DNA from: an uncultured Subdoligranulum sp.
GTDB lineage: Bacteria; Bacillota; Clostridia; Oscillospirales; Ruminococcaceae
Assembly: GCF_963931595.1 (NCBI RefSeq)
Contig: NZ_OZ007030.1
Location: 372,001 to 436,000 of the forward strand
Direction: 5' to 3'
Length of the DNA stretch: 64,000 nucleotides
The notes below the pieces were generated by a model, which saw nothing but the letters and a program-made list of their open reading frames with translations, searched no databases and was not told the DNA's origin. The translations under genes and the position numbers were made by a program. Below, piece after piece: positions 1 through 10,400 of this stretch (position 1 is the stretch's first letter; each line of letters opens with the position of its first letter).

Positions 1-336
1 CCGCTGCTGGCGGGCGGCCCGGCGTCCCGGGCGGCCTACGCCCTTCTGCAGGGGGAGAGCCGCATCCCGGCGGCCCTCATCGATTACGAGCGGACGGCCT
101 GGATCTTCCCGGTGGGGCGGACCCGCATCACGCTGGACCGCCATGTGCGGGCCGCCAAGAGCACGTCGCTGTTCGCAGCGGATGTGCCCATGGTGGAGGT
201 GCTGGCCCCCAAAACGGTCCTGGAGATCAAATACGACCAGCCGCTGCCCGGCTGGCTGGGCCGGATGCTCAGCAGTGTGCCGGGCACGCCGCTGAGCATC
301 AGCAAATATGCACTGGCCCGGGCGGCGCTCTATTAA
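1..336 (+). CDS. VTC-domain (polyphosphate polymerase-like) protein, C-terminal part
   Basis: The 5' end is cut by the window edge. Frame 1 is open from base 1 to the TAA at 334-336 and gives the last 111 residues. The segment reads like the C-terminal half of a VTC domain, the inositol-tetraphosphatase-fold domain of polyphosphate polymerases. It has an ALIDYERTAW stretch, then RITLDRHVRA, then a basic/acidic LEIKYDQPLP strand and a closing SISKYALA helix. In bacteria such proteins often sit near CotH or DUF4956 genes. Those would lie to the left and cannot be seen. Substrate and activity are inferred from the family only. Confidence 0.72.
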   Translation, partial: PLLAGGPASRAAYALLQGESRIPAALIDYERTAWIFPVGRTRITLDRHVRAAKSTSLFAADVPMVEVLAPKTVLEIKYDQPLPGWLGRMLSSVPGTPLSISKYALARAALY

Positions 337-358
337 AAAAGGAAAAACGGTAAATTTT

Positions 359-1132
359 ATGCGAACTGACTTGATTTCCAGCCGCGAAAATCCTAAAATC
401 AAATACGCCTGCTTGCTGCGGGATTCCGAGAAGCAGCGCGCCGCCGACGGGCTTTTCTTTGCCGAGGGGCCCAAGCTCTGCCTGGAACTGGCCAAGAGCT
501 GCACCCCCCGCACGGCCTACGCCACCGAGGCGGCCCTGACCAAGACCCCGGCTCTGGCGGCCCTGCACCCGGTGCCGGTGGCGCCGTCGGTGGCGGAAAA
601 GCTGGCCGGCACCAAATCCAGCCAGGACGTTTTTGTGCTGTTTGAGACCCCCCGGCCCGACCCCGCCGTGCTGACCACGGCCCGGCGGCTTCTGGCCCTG
701 GAGGGGGTGCAGGACCCCGGCAACGTGGGCACCCTGCTGCGCAGCGCCGCGGCCTTCGGCTTTGACGCTGTGGTGCTGGGGCCCGGGTGCGCGGCGCCCT
801 TCTCGCCCAAGACGCTGCGGTCCTCCATGGGAGCGGCGGGGCGGCTGCCGGTAGTACGCACCGACGACCTGCCCGCCACCCTGCATGCCCTGCGGGACCG
901 GGGCGTGACCTGCCTTGCGGCGGCACTCTACCGCTCCCGTCCGCTGGACGAGGCGGGCCGGGAATTCCCCGGCGGCCTCTGCGTGGTCATCGGCAGCGAG
1001 GGCCAGGGCCTCACCGACGATACGGTGCAGGCCTGCGACGAAGCGGTGCGCATCCCCATGACCGACCGGGTGGAGAGCCTGAACGCCGGTGTGGCGGGCA
1101 GCGTGCTGCTGTGGCATTTCCGCGGAGTGTGA
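359..1132 (+). CDS. TrmH/SpoU-family RNA 2'-O-methyltransferase
   Basis: SAM-dependent methyltransferase of the SPOUT (trefoil-knot) class, expected to methylate a ribose 2'-OH in rRNA or tRNA. The product has 257 residues. The N-terminal 90 residues (SRENPKIKYA, then FFAEGPKL) match the SpoU substrate-binding domain. The catalytic part shows EGVQDPGNVGTLLRSA near residue 116, VVIGSEGQGL near 210 and the knot motif MTDRVESLNAGVAG near 235. I start at 359 rather than 308: the motif-bearing N-terminus begins there, an AAGGAAAA sequence lies upstream, and the 308 start would overlap the previous gene. The exact RNA target is unknown. It is followed after 2 bases by dprA. Confidence 0.9.
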   Translation: MRTDLISSRENPKIKYACLLRDSEKQRAADGLFFAEGPKLCLELAKSCTPRTAYATEAALTKTPALAALHPVPVAPSVAEKLAGTKSSQDVFVLFETPRPDPAVLTTARRLLALEGVQDPGNVGTLLRSAAAFGFDAVVLGPGCAAPFSPKTLRSSMGAAGRLPVVRTDDLPATLHALRDRGVTCLAAALYRSRPLDEAGREFPGGLCVVIGSEGQGLTDDTVQACDEAVRIPMTDRVESLNAGVAGSVLLWHFRGV

Positions 1133-1134
1133 CG

Positions 1135-2235
1135 ATGGACAAGAAACTTGCCTGGCTGTGGCTGGCCGACGCCGTCGGTTCCGCCTGCCAGTATGCCCGG
1201 GAACTGCTGGCCCTCTGGCCCGACCCGGAACAGTTCTGGCTGGCCCTGCAGGAGGACCCCGCCCGCATGCCGGCCTTTGTGAGCAAACACGCGGCGGCCC
1301 GGCTGGAGAGCGCCACCCCCTATGACTTTGAGGAGCGGATGGACCACTGCCTGCTCACCGGGGTGGAGGCGCTCACCCCCGACGACCCGGACTATCCCGC
1401 CCGGCTACGGGAGATCCCCGACCTGCCGCTGGTGCTCTATGTCACCGGCGACAAGACCTGCCTCAACGGCCACCGCTATGCGGCCATGGTGGGCACCCGG
1501 CGGCCCAGCGCCTACGGGCGGCAGGCCGCCTATGAGTTGTCCCTGGGGGCGGCCAAGGCCGGGGTGGTCATCGTCAGCGGTCTGGCCGACGGGCTGGACA
1601 GCGAAGGCCACCGCGCCGCCGTGGAGGCGGGCATGCCCACCATCGCGTTTCTGGGCACGGCCATCGATGTGACCTTCCCCAGTTCCAACACCACGCTGCG
1701 CCAACGCATCGAAGCGCTGGGCGGCGCGGTCTGCAGTGAATATCCGCCCCACTACAGGGGCAAAACAACGGGAACCTTTCTGGCGCGCAACCGGCTCATC
1801 GCGGCCCAGGCCCAGGTGGTCTGTGTGGCGGAAGCCCGGCTGCGCAGCGGCACCCTCAACACGGTGCACCACGCCGAGGACTACGGCCGCCCGGTGCTGG
1901 CCGTGCCGGGCAGCATCTACAGCGCCATGAGCCAGGGCACCAACGAGCTGCTGCGCACCCACCGGGCGGAGGTACTCTGCCGCGCCCAGGACATTCTGGA
2001 ACGGCTGGGGGCCGAGGCGCAGCCCGCCGCGGCGGAACTGCCCGCCTTTTCCCCGGCATCGGTGAGCGCCGACGCCCGGGCGGTCTACGAAAAACTGGGC
2101 CCCACCCCCCAGGGCATCGACGCCCTGTGTGCGGCTACCGGCCTGCCCGCCAACCGGGTGCTGGCGGCCTGTACCGAGCTGGAACTGTTCGGCGGCGCCC
2201 AGGCGCAGCCGGGCCGGCGGTACATCGCTTTATAA
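1135..2235 (+). CDS. dprA: DNA-processing protein DprA/Smf
   Basis: DprA binds incoming single-stranded DNA and loads RecA during natural transformation. The 366-residue product has a Rossmann-like SMF core. It shows AAMVGTRRPSAYGR, SGLADGLDSEGH and FLGTAIDVTFPSSN, then FLARNRLIAA and a closing AVPGSI motif. After residue 300 a winged-helix region (TPQGIDALCAATGLP) matches the DprA_WH domain. The usual GxDxxAH motif reads GLDSEGH here. I chose the ATG at 1135, two bases after the previous stop. An in-frame start at 787 would run through the methyltransferase gene. No other competence genes are visible. Confidence 0.93.
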   Translation: MDKKLAWLWLADAVGSACQYARELLALWPDPEQFWLALQEDPARMPAFVSKHAAARLESATPYDFEERMDHCLLTGVEALTPDDPDYPARLREIPDLPLVLYVTGDKTCLNGHRYAAMVGTRRPSAYGRQAAYELSLGAAKAGVVIVSGLADGLDSEGHRAAVEAGMPTIAFLGTAIDVTFPSSNTTLRQRIEALGGAVCSEYPPHYRGKTTGTFLARNRLIAAQAQVVCVAEARLRSGTLNTVHHAEDYGRPVLAVPGSIYSAMSQGTNELLRTHRAEVLCRAQDILERLGAEAQPAAAELPAFSPASVSADARAVYEKLGPTPQGIDALCAATGLPANRVLAACTELELFGGAQAQPGRRYIAL

Positions 2236-2254
2236 AGGAAATCAGGAGGAGACT

Positions 2255-4339
2255 ATGGCAAAACTGGTCATTGTGGAATCGCCCGCCAAGGCTAAGACCA
2301 TCGGCAAGTATCTGGGGCGAAACTATAAAGTCACCGCCAGCATGGGCCACGTGCGCGACCTGCCGGCGAGCCAGCTGGGCATTGACGTGGAGCACGGCTA
2401 CACCCCCAAATATATCACCATCAAGGGCAAGCAGAAGCTGGTCAAGGAGCTGAAAGCCGAGGCCAAAAAGGCGGACGGCGTGCTGCTGGCCACCGACCCG
2501 GACCGGGAAGGGGAGGCCATCAGCTGGCATCTGGCCAACATTCTGGGGCTGGACCCGTCGGCGCCCAACCGGGTGACCTTTGACGAGATCACCAAGAAGG
2601 GCGTCCAGGAGGGCATGGCCCATCCCCGGGCCATCAACATGGACCTCTTCAACGCCCAGCAGGCCCGGCGGGAGCTGGACCGTCTGGTGGGCTACAAGCT
2701 CAGCCCGTTCCTCTGGCGCAAGGTACGCCGGGGCCTTTCCGCCGGCCGCGTCCAGAGCGTGGCGGTGCGGCTCATCCGGGACCGGGAGCTGGAAATCGAA
2801 AACTTCAAGCCCGACGAATACTGGAACATCGACGCCACCCTGCATCCCCAGGGCAGCCGCAGCAACTTTGTGGCGCGGCTCACTGCCGGGGCGGACGGCA
2901 AAAAGCTGACCGTCACCAACAAGGAGCAGGCCGACGCCATCGTGGCGGCGCTGGACGGCAAGGAATACGTCATCTCCAAGCTGGAAAAGGGCAAGCGCCG
3001 CCGTCAGCCCGCGCCGCCCTTCATCACCTCTACTTTGCAGCAGGACGCCAGCCGCGCCTACGGCTTCTCGGCCACCCGCACCATGCGGGCCGCCCAGACC
3101 CTCTACGAAGGCGTGGACATCGCCGGCCACGGTACCGTGGGTCTGATCACCTACATGCGTACCGACAGCCTGCGCATCGCCGACGAGGCCGCAGCAGCAG
3201 CCAAGCGGTTCATCGCGGGCCGCTGGGGGGACAACTACGTCTGCAAGACTCAGCGCAAGTGGAAGTCCCGCTCCGCCACGGTGGCCCAGGACGCCCACGA
3301 AGCCATCCGTCCCTCCATGCCGGACCTGACCCCCGACGAGGTGGAAAAGAGCATCAGCGGCGACACCGCCAAGCTCTACCGGCTGATCTGGAGCCGTTTT
3401 ATGGCCAGCCAGATGGCGGACTGCGTGCAGGATACCGTCTCGGTGACCATCACGGCGGGGGACTACCTCTTCCGGGCCTCGGGCTTCCGGGTGGCCTTCG
3501 AGGGCTTCACCGCCCTCTATGAGGAGTCCACCGACGACAAGCAGAAGAAGGAGACCGCCCTGCCCGAACTGGAACAGGGCCAGACCCTCCAGCTGAAATC
3601 CCTGACAGCGGACCAGAAATTCACCCAGCCGCCGCCGCTCTACACCGAGGCCACCCTCATCCACGCCCTGGAGGAGAACGGCATCGGCCGTCCCTCCACC
3701 TACGCGCCCATCATCACCACCATTGTGGACCGGGGCTATGTGGAGAAGGACCAGAAAAAGCTCAAGACCACACCCCTGGGCCAGGCGGTGAACCAGGTCA
3801 TGATGGAGCAGTTCCCGGCCATCGTGGATGTGAAGTTCAGCGCCGACATGGAGAAAAAGCTGGACGTGGTGGAAGCGGGCCAGGCCGACTGGGTCAAAAC
3901 CGTGGATGAATTCTACCAGGGCTTTGCCAAGAGCTTGGAAAAGGCCGAGAAGAACATGGAGGGCAAGCGGGTCAAGGTGGAGGACATCCCCACCGACGAG
4001 ATCTGCGAAAAGTGCGGCCGTCCCATGGTCATCAAGTCGGGGCGGTACGGCAAGTTCGTGGCCTGTTCGGGCTTCCCGGAGTGCCGCAACGCCCACCCGC
4101 TGGTCAAGGATACCGGCGGGCTGTGCCCGTTGTGCGGCGGCCACATGCTGGTGCGCAAGAGCGCCAAGGGCCGCATCTACTACGGCTGCGGCAACTACCC
4201 CAAGTGCAACTTCATGACCTGGGACGAGCCGGTGCCGGAAAAGTGCCCCCAGTGCGGCGCCACCCTTTTCAAGAAGAAGGGCCAGCTCTACTGCGCCAAG
4301 GAGGGTTGCGGCTTTGTGAAGCCGGTGGAAAAGAAATAA
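2255..4339 (+). CDS. topA: DNA topoisomerase I
   Basis: Type IA topoisomerase of 694 residues that relaxes negative supercoils. The TOPRIM domain begins with VIVESPAKAKTIGKYLG and carries the acidic metal-binding motif ATDPDREGE near residue 78. The catalytic tyrosine lies in LITYMRTDSL near residue 299. Three C-terminal C4 zinc ribbons are visible: CEKCGRP with a later C..C pair, CPLCGGH with CGNYPKC, and CPQCGAT with CAKEGC. The start at 2255 follows an AGGAGGA ribosome site; the longer frame from 2129 overlaps dprA. The order dprA-topA-trmFO is common in Firmicutes. Confidence 0.97.
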   Translation: MAKLVIVESPAKAKTIGKYLGRNYKVTASMGHVRDLPASQLGIDVEHGYTPKYITIKGKQKLVKELKAEAKKADGVLLATDPDREGEAISWHLANILGLDPSAPNRVTFDEITKKGVQEGMAHPRAINMDLFNAQQARRELDRLVGYKLSPFLWRKVRRGLSAGRVQSVAVRLIRDRELEIENFKPDEYWNIDATLHPQGSRSNFVARLTAGADGKKLTVTNKEQADAIVAALDGKEYVISKLEKGKRRRQPAPPFITSTLQQDASRAYGFSATRTMRAAQTLYEGVDIAGHGTVGLITYMRTDSLRIADEAAAAAKRFIAGRWGDNYVCKTQRKWKSRSATVAQDAHEAIRPSMPDLTPDEVEKSISGDTAKLYRLIWSRFMASQMADCVQDTVSVTITAGDYLFRASGFRVAFEGFTALYEESTDDKQKKETALPELEQGQTLQLKSLTADQKFTQPPPLYTEATLIHALEENGIGRPSTYAPIITTIVDRGYVEKDQKKLKTTPLGQAVNQVMMEQFPAIVDVKFSADMEKKLDVVEAGQADWVKTVDEFYQGFAKSLEKAEKNMEGKRVKVEDIPTDEICEKCGRPMVIKSGRYGKFVACSGFPECRNAHPLVKDTGGLCPLCGGHMLVRKSAKGRIYYGCGNYPKCNFMTWDEPVPEKCPQCGATLFKKKGQLYCAKEGCGFVKPVEKK

Positions 4340-4378
4340 CCAGCGGGGTACGCCCCGCCCATTCCCGTGGAGGAAAGT

Positions 4379-5692
4379 ATGCAATGTAAGATCATTGGGG
4401 CCGGTCTGGCCGGGTGCGAAGCCGCGCTCTGGCTGGCCGACGCCGGGGTGCAGGTGGACCTGTACGAGCAGAAACCCGGCAAGTTTTCCCCCGCCCATAA
4501 AAGCGCCGGTTTTGCCGAGCTGATCTGCTCCAACTCGCTGAAAGCCGAGCGCCCAGACTCCGCCTCCGGCCTGCTGAAGCTGGAGATGCGCACCATGGGC
4601 AGCCACCTGCTGCCCGCCGCCGAGACCGCCCGGGTGGCCGCCGGCGGTGCCCTGGCGGTGGACCGGGATGTCTTCTCGGCCGCCGTCACGGACCAGGTGG
4701 AGCGCCACCCCAACATCACGATTCACCGGGAGGAAGTCACCGCTCTTGACGAGAGCGCCCCGGTGCTGGTGGCATCGGGCCCCCTCACCGAGGGGGCGCT
4801 GGCCGACGCCATCGCGGCCCTTACCGGCAACCACCGGCTGAGCTTCTACGACGCGGTGGCGCCCATCGTTACCGCCGAGAGTCTCGACTACGACAAGGTC
4901 TTCGCCGCCTCCCGCTACGGCCGCGGCGAGGCCGATTACTTAAACTGCCCCTTCAACAAGGAGGAGTACGAGGCCTTCCACGGGGCGCTCATCGCCGCCG
5001 AGCGGGCCCCCCTCCACGATTTCGACGGCGACCTGACGGTCTACGAGGGCTGCATGCCCATCGAGGTCATGGCCGCCCGGGGCGCCGACACCATCCGGTT
5101 CGGCCCGCTGCGCCCGGTGGGGCTGCGGGACCCCCGCACCGGCCACCGCCCCTGGGCCAACGTCCAGCTCCGGGCCGAGAACACCGACCGCACCCTTTAT
5201 AACCTGGTGGGCTTCCAGACCAACCTCAAGTGGGGGGAGCAGAAGCGGGTCTTCTCGATGATTCCGGGGCTCGAGCACGCCGAGTTTATCCGCTACGGCG
5301 TCATGCACCGCAATACTTTCCTGGAAAGCCCCAGGGTGCTGACGGCCCAGCAGTATCTGAAAGAACACCCCAACGTATTCTTTGCCGGGCAGATCACCGG
5401 CTTTGAGGGCTATATGGAGAGCGCGGCCAGCGGTCTGCTGGCGGCGCGGCAGATTCTGGCGCGGCTCCAGGGCCGACCGCTGCCGCCGCCCCCGCCGGAA
5501 ACGATGTGCGGTGCGCTGCTGCAGTATATCACCACCCCCAACAAGGACTTCCAGCCCATGGGTGCGAATATGGGCATCCTGCCCCGCACCCCCGAGATCA
5601 ATGCCATCCGCGATAAGCGGGAACGCTATGCCGCCCTTTCCGAGACGGCGCAACAGGCCATGCGGGCCTGGGTAGAGGAGGACGTATCATGA
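4379..5692 (+). CDS. trmFO: Folate/FAD-dependent tRNA (m5U54) methyltransferase
   Basis: Transfers a methyl group from methylene-tetrahydrofolate to U54 in the T-loop of tRNA, using FADH2. The 437-residue product has the usual TrmFO length. It opens with the FAD-binding CKIIGAGLAGCEAAL and then KSAGFAELICSNSLKAE. The two cysteines expected for catalysis (C53 and C226 in the Bacillus protein) correspond to residue 50 (LICSN) and a residue near 224 (YEGCMPIE). GQITGFEGYMESAASGLLA is the second dinucleotide-binding stretch. The start at 4379 follows GGAGGAAAG; the GTG at 4367 lies inside that ribosome site. The stop overlaps plsX by ATGA. Confidence 0.96.
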   Translation: MQCKIIGAGLAGCEAALWLADAGVQVDLYEQKPGKFSPAHKSAGFAELICSNSLKAERPDSASGLLKLEMRTMGSHLLPAAETARVAAGGALAVDRDVFSAAVTDQVERHPNITIHREEVTALDESAPVLVASGPLTEGALADAIAALTGNHRLSFYDAVAPIVTAESLDYDKVFAASRYGRGEADYLNCPFNKEEYEAFHGALIAAERAPLHDFDGDLTVYEGCMPIEVMAARGADTIRFGPLRPVGLRDPRTGHRPWANVQLRAENTDRTLYNLVGFQTNLKWGEQKRVFSMIPGLEHAEFIRYGVMHRNTFLESPRVLTAQQYLKEHPNVFFAGQITGFEGYMESAASGLLAARQILARLQGRPLPPPPPETMCGALLQYITTPNKDFQPMGANMGILPRTPEINAIRDKRERYAALSETAQQAMRAWVEEDVS

Positions 5693-6705
5693 TGAAGATT
5701 CTGATCGACGCCATGGGCGGCGACAACGCCCCGCTGTGTGTGCTCCAGGGCGCATCCCAGGCGGCTGCCGAGTACAGCGCCGACACCAAGCTGGTGCTGC
5801 TGGGTGACGAGAAGGCCATGAAAGACTGCGCGGCCCAGAACAAGATCGACCTGACCCCCTTCGAGATCATTCCCTGCTCCGAAGTGGTGGATATGCACGA
5901 TGACCCCGTCAAGGCGGCCCGCCACAAGACCGATTCCAGCATGATCAAAGGTCTGACCATGCTGAAAAACGGCGAGGGCGACGCCTTTGTGTCGGCGGGT
6001 TCCACCGGCGCACTCCATGTGGGCACCAGCCTCATCGTGCGTACCCTCAAGGGCATCAAGCGCCCGGCCCTGGCCACACCCATGCCCGGCGCCAAACAGA
6101 ACTTTTTGCTGCTGGACTGCGGCGCCAACGCCGAGTGCCGCCCCGATATGCTCAACGCCTTCGGCACCATGGGCAGCGTCTATGCCGAGAAGGTCATGGA
6201 CCGGAAGAACCCCTCGGTGGCGCTGGTGAACAACGGCGCCGAGGACACCAAGGGCACCCCCACCTACCGGGAGGCTCACCAGCTGCTCAAAGCCAACCCC
6301 TGCATCCACTTTGTGGGCAACATCGAGCCCCGCTACATCCTGGACGGGGAAGTGGATGTGGTGGTCTGCGACGGCTTTGTGGGCAACGTGGTCCTCAAAC
6401 TCACCGAGGGCGTGGCCAAGACGCTGCTGGGCATGCTCAAGAAGGTCTTTTTGAAGAACCTCATCACCAAGCTCAGCTATCTGGGCATCAAGGGCGGCCT
6501 TGCCGACATCAAGCGGATGATGGACTCCGAGGAAGTGGGCGGCGCGCCGCTGCTGGGCGCCGCCAAGCCGGTCATCAAGGCCCACGGTTCCAGCAAGGCC
6601 AAGGGCATCAAGAATGCCATCCGGCAGGCCCGCACCTGCGTGGCCAACGACCTCTGCGGCACCATGCAGACCGCCCTCAACGCGCTGGAAAAACCCCAGG
6701 CATAA
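5689..6705 (+). CDS. plsX: Phosphate acyltransferase PlsX
   Basis: Converts acyl-ACP to acyl-phosphate at the membrane, the first committed step of phospholipid synthesis in most Gram-positives. The 338-residue product begins MMKILIDAMGGDNAP, the PlsX signature, and carries FVSAGSTGAL and VDVVVCDGFVGNVVLKLTEG. The first ATG at 5689 overlaps the trmFO stop by four bases (ATGA), which implies translational coupling; the second ATG at 5692 is also possible. Unlike the Bacillus cluster, no fabD, fabG or acpP follows: rnc starts 18 bases downstream. Confidence 0.97.
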   Translation: MMKILIDAMGGDNAPLCVLQGASQAAAEYSADTKLVLLGDEKAMKDCAAQNKIDLTPFEIIPCSEVVDMHDDPVKAARHKTDSSMIKGLTMLKNGEGDAFVSAGSTGALHVGTSLIVRTLKGIKRPALATPMPGAKQNFLLLDCGANAECRPDMLNAFGTMGSVYAEKVMDRKNPSVALVNNGAEDTKGTPTYREAHQLLKANPCIHFVGNIEPRYILDGEVDVVVCDGFVGNVVLKLTEGVAKTLLGMLKKVFLKNLITKLSYLGIKGGLADIKRMMDSEEVGGAPLLGAAKPVIKAHGSSKAKGIKNAIRQARTCVANDLCGTMQTALNALEKPQA

Positions 6706-6723
6706 AGAAAGGAAGGCCCTACG

Positions 6724-7401
6724 GTGGCTACGCATAAACCCGAAGAACTGCAGAAGGTTCTGCACTATCAGTTCAAGAATCCCGCCCTGCTGCGCATCGC
6801 CCTGACCCACACCAGCTTCGCCAACGAGAGCAAAGTCCCCACCACCCACAACGAGCGGCTGGAGTTTCTCGGCGACAGTGTGCTGTCGGTGGTGGCGGCG
6901 GACTATCTGTTCCATCACTCCACCCGGCCGGAGGGCGAACTGACCCGCATGCGGGCCAGCCTGGTCAGCGAGGATGCCCTCTTCCAGTTCGCCCAGGAGA
7001 TCCATCTGGGCGACTACCTGCGGCTGGGCCACGGCGAGGACCTGGGGGGCGGGCGCAACCGTCCCAGCGTGGTGTCTGACGCCTTTGAGGCAGTCATCGC
7101 CGCCCTCTATCTGGACGGCGGGCTGGAAGTGGCCCGCAATTTCATCCTGCCCTTCCTCACCGAGGGCAAGACCGCCGAGGAAGATTACAAGACCCGCCTG
7201 CAGGAAGTGGTGCAGCAGAATCCCAACGCCCGCCTGCGCTACGAGGTGGAGAGCGAGACCGGCCCCGACCATGCCAAGCAGTTCACCGTCGCCGTCTACT
7301 GCGACAATGAGCGGCTGGCCGAAGGGGTGGGCCGCAGCAAGAAGGCGGCCGAACAGCACGCCGCCAGGCAGGCGCTGGACCGCCTGCAGTCCCAACGCTA
7401 A
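6724..7401 (+). CDS. rnc: Ribonuclease III
   Basis: Double-strand-specific endonuclease for rRNA and small-RNA processing. The 225-residue product has the signature HNERLEFLGDSVLSVV near residue 41, with the catalytic acidic residues, and VVSDAFEAVIAALYLDGG in the second catalytic helix. The C-terminal 70 residues form a double-stranded RNA-binding domain ending GRSKKAAEQHAARQAL. The start is a GTG at 6724 with an AAGGAAGG ribosome site; no closer in-frame ATG keeps the N-terminal helix. It lies between plsX and smc, as in other Firmicutes but without acpP. Confidence 0.96.
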   Translation: MATHKPEELQKVLHYQFKNPALLRIALTHTSFANESKVPTTHNERLEFLGDSVLSVVAADYLFHHSTRPEGELTRMRASLVSEDALFQFAQEIHLGDYLRLGHGEDLGGGRNRPSVVSDAFEAVIAALYLDGGLEVARNFILPFLTEGKTAEEDYKTRLQEVVQQNPNARLRYEVESETGPDHAKQFTVAVYCDNERLAEGVGRSKKAAEQHAARQALDRLQSQR

Positions 7402-7410
7402 GGAGACCCT

Positions 7411-10400
7411 ATGCGCCTGAAAGAACTGGAAATCCAGGGCTTCAAGTCCTTCCCCGACCGCACCAAGATCACCATCGGCAACGGCATCACCGGTGTCGTG
7501 GGACCCAACGGCTCGGGCAAATCCAATATCTCCGACTCCATCCGCTGGGTGCTGGGCGAGACCAGCTCCAAGCAGCTGCGCGGCTCCGGCAAGATGGAGG
7601 ATGTCATCTTCGGCGGCACCCAGACCCGGGGTGCCATGGGCTATGCCTCGGTGGCGCTGACCATCGACAACAGCGACCATGGCCTGGACATGGATGCCGA
7701 CGAGGTGACCATCGGCCGCCGGTACTACCGCAGCGGCGAAAGTGAATATTCCATCAACGGCCAGAACGTCCGCCTGAAGGATGTCTACGAACTGCTGCTG
7801 GACACCGGCCTCGGCCGGGACGGCTACGCCATTGTAGGCCAGGGCCGCATTGCCGAGATCGTGGGTGCCAAGTCCGGCGAGCGCCGGGAAATTTTTGAGG
7901 AAGCGTCGGGCATTGCCAAGTACCGCTACCGCAAAAACGAGGCGGAACGCCGCCTGGCTGCCGCCGAGGGCAACCTGGAACGGCTGCGGGACATCCTGGG
8001 CGAACTGGAAAAGCGGGTGGGTCCCCTGAAGCGGGACAGCGAGAAGGCCCAGCAGTTCCTGGAACTGTCGGCCACCCGCAAGAGCCTGGAAGTGACGCTT
8101 TGGGTGGATGCCATCCGCCGCGCCAACGAGTCCCTGCGGGACCAGCAGCGCAAGTACGAGGCCGCCCAGGCCGACTATGAGCGGCTGAGCCGCCAGCTGG
8201 ACGAGTTTGACGCCAGGAGCAATTCCCTGCGGGAACAGGCCCAGGGGTATGTGCTCCAGGTGGAGCAGGCCAACGCCGACATCCGCGCCCTCACCGAACA
8301 AAACGCCGGCAGCGAGAGCCAGGTGGCCGTTCTCAAGAACGAGAGCGAGCACAGCCGGTTCCGCATCGACGAGGCCAATGCCGAGCTGGAGCGGGTGGGC
8401 CAGGGCCGCCAGAGCATCGAGAAGGAGGCCGCCGAACACCGCGCCGCCATCGAGAAGCTGCAGGCCGGCCTGACCGCCCTGGACGAGGGCATTGCCGCGT
8501 TGCGGGAGAACCTGCGGGCCCTCGAGGAGAAGGCCGCCGCCAGCGGCCAGCGCCGGGATGTCATCGACGCCGCCATGGCACGGCTGCAGGACACCGCCAC
8601 CTCCGCCAAGGTGCGCATCGCCGCGGCCCGTACCGCCGCCGATGCCGCCGATGCCCGCCGCACCGAGGCGGAGCATCAGGTCCAGGAGGCCCGCGCCGCC
8701 GCCGAAAAGGCGGAGGGCGAGAAGGCCCAGGCTACCCGCCGTCTGCAGGAGGCCGAGGAGGCCGTCACCCGCAACGACAACATCAAGGCGGGTCTCAAAC
8801 TCAAACTGGAAAGCCGCCGCCGTCAGCAGGCGGAGGCCGCCGACGCCCTCCAGAAAGCCGACAGGGAGCGGTCCAACGCCTCCCAGCGCATCCACATTCT
8901 GGAAGAACTGGAACGGAACATGGACGGCTACCAGCAGAGCGTCAAGAGCGTCATGCGGGCCGCCGCGGGGCGCCGCCTGCGGGGCATCATCGGCCCGGTG
9001 GCGGGCATCCTCACGGTGCGCAAGGGCTACGAGGTGGCCATCGAGACCGCCCTGGGCTTTGCCTTGCAGAACATCGTGGTGGAGGACCAGGGCTGTGCCC
9101 GGGCCGCCATCGCCTTCCTGAAAGAGGAGCGGGCGGGCCGCGCCACCTTCCTGCCGCTGGACACCGTCCAGGGCAGCCGTTTTAACGGCCGCCTTTCCGG
9201 CACCGCCGAGGTGGCCGCCGACCTGGTCACCACCGACCCGAAATACCAGCATATCATCGACAATTTGCTGGGCCGCATCATCGTGGTGGAGGACCTGACC
9301 GAGGCCTCCGCCGTGGCCCGCAATCTCGGCTACCGCAACCGCATCGTCACGCTGGACGGCCAGGTCATCAACGCCGGCGGTTCCTTCACCGGCGGCTCCA
9401 CCGCCCGCAGCGTGGGCGTCTTCAGCCGCAAACAGGAGCTGGACGAACTGCGGAAAAAGCTCACCAAGCTGGACGAAAAGCACGCCCAGGCCGAGAAAGA
9501 GCTGGCCGCCCGCAAGGCCGAGGTGGATAACCTGACGGCCCAGCTGTCCGGCGCCGAGGCGGAGGGCATGACCGCCGCCTCCGAGCGTCTGCGCGCCAGC
9601 CTGGATCTCGACCGTCTCAACGGGGCGGTGGCCCAGTACGGCGAGACGCTGCGCACTCTCCAGCAGGAGGTGGAAGCCCAGCAGCAGGCCCGCGCCGCCA
9701 GCGACGCGGAATACACCGCCGCCGAGGCGGAACGCCAGAAGGCCGAGGCCGAACTGGAACAGTACGCCGCCGAGCTGGCCCAGCTGGGAGAGAGCACGGG
9801 CTCTCTTACCGCCGAGCGGGAAACCATCACCCAGCAGCTCTCCGAAAAGCAGATGCAGCGGCTGGCCGACGAAAAGGACATCAGCCTGCACCAGGCCTCT
9901 CTGGAAAGCCTCGAGAGCCGCACCGGCGAGAACGACGCCCGGGTGCGGGAACTCCAGGCCTCCATCCAGGCGGCCAGGACCCAGATCGAGGCCAATCAGT
10001 TGAAGATCGCCGAGATCGAGCGGGCCCGCGGGGAGAACCAGCAGAAGATCGCCGCCGCCGAGGAGGTCATCCGCACGGCCAACGCCGCCCGGATGGAAAC
10101 CGAATCGGCCTCCGCCAAGCTGGCCCAGGAGAACCGCACCCTCACCGACGAGCGGGAGAAGATGAGCGGCGAGATGGCCCGTCTGGCCGAGCGCCGCACC
10201 GCTGCCGAGAACGAACTCAACGATACCAACACCAAACTCTGGGAGGAGTACCAGCTCACCGACACCGAGGCAAGGGCCCTCTGCGTGCCCTTTGACTCGC
10301 TGACCGAGCTGCGCCGCCAGGTGGCGGAGACCCGCTCCAGGATCCGCGCCCTGGGCAATGTGAACGTGGGCGCCATCGACGAGTACAAGGAGGTCAAGGA

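Noticed and set aside
2135..4834. An 899-codon minus-strand frame opposite topA
   Set aside because: Same cause: antisense of biased GC-rich codons, no domain, no ribosome site.
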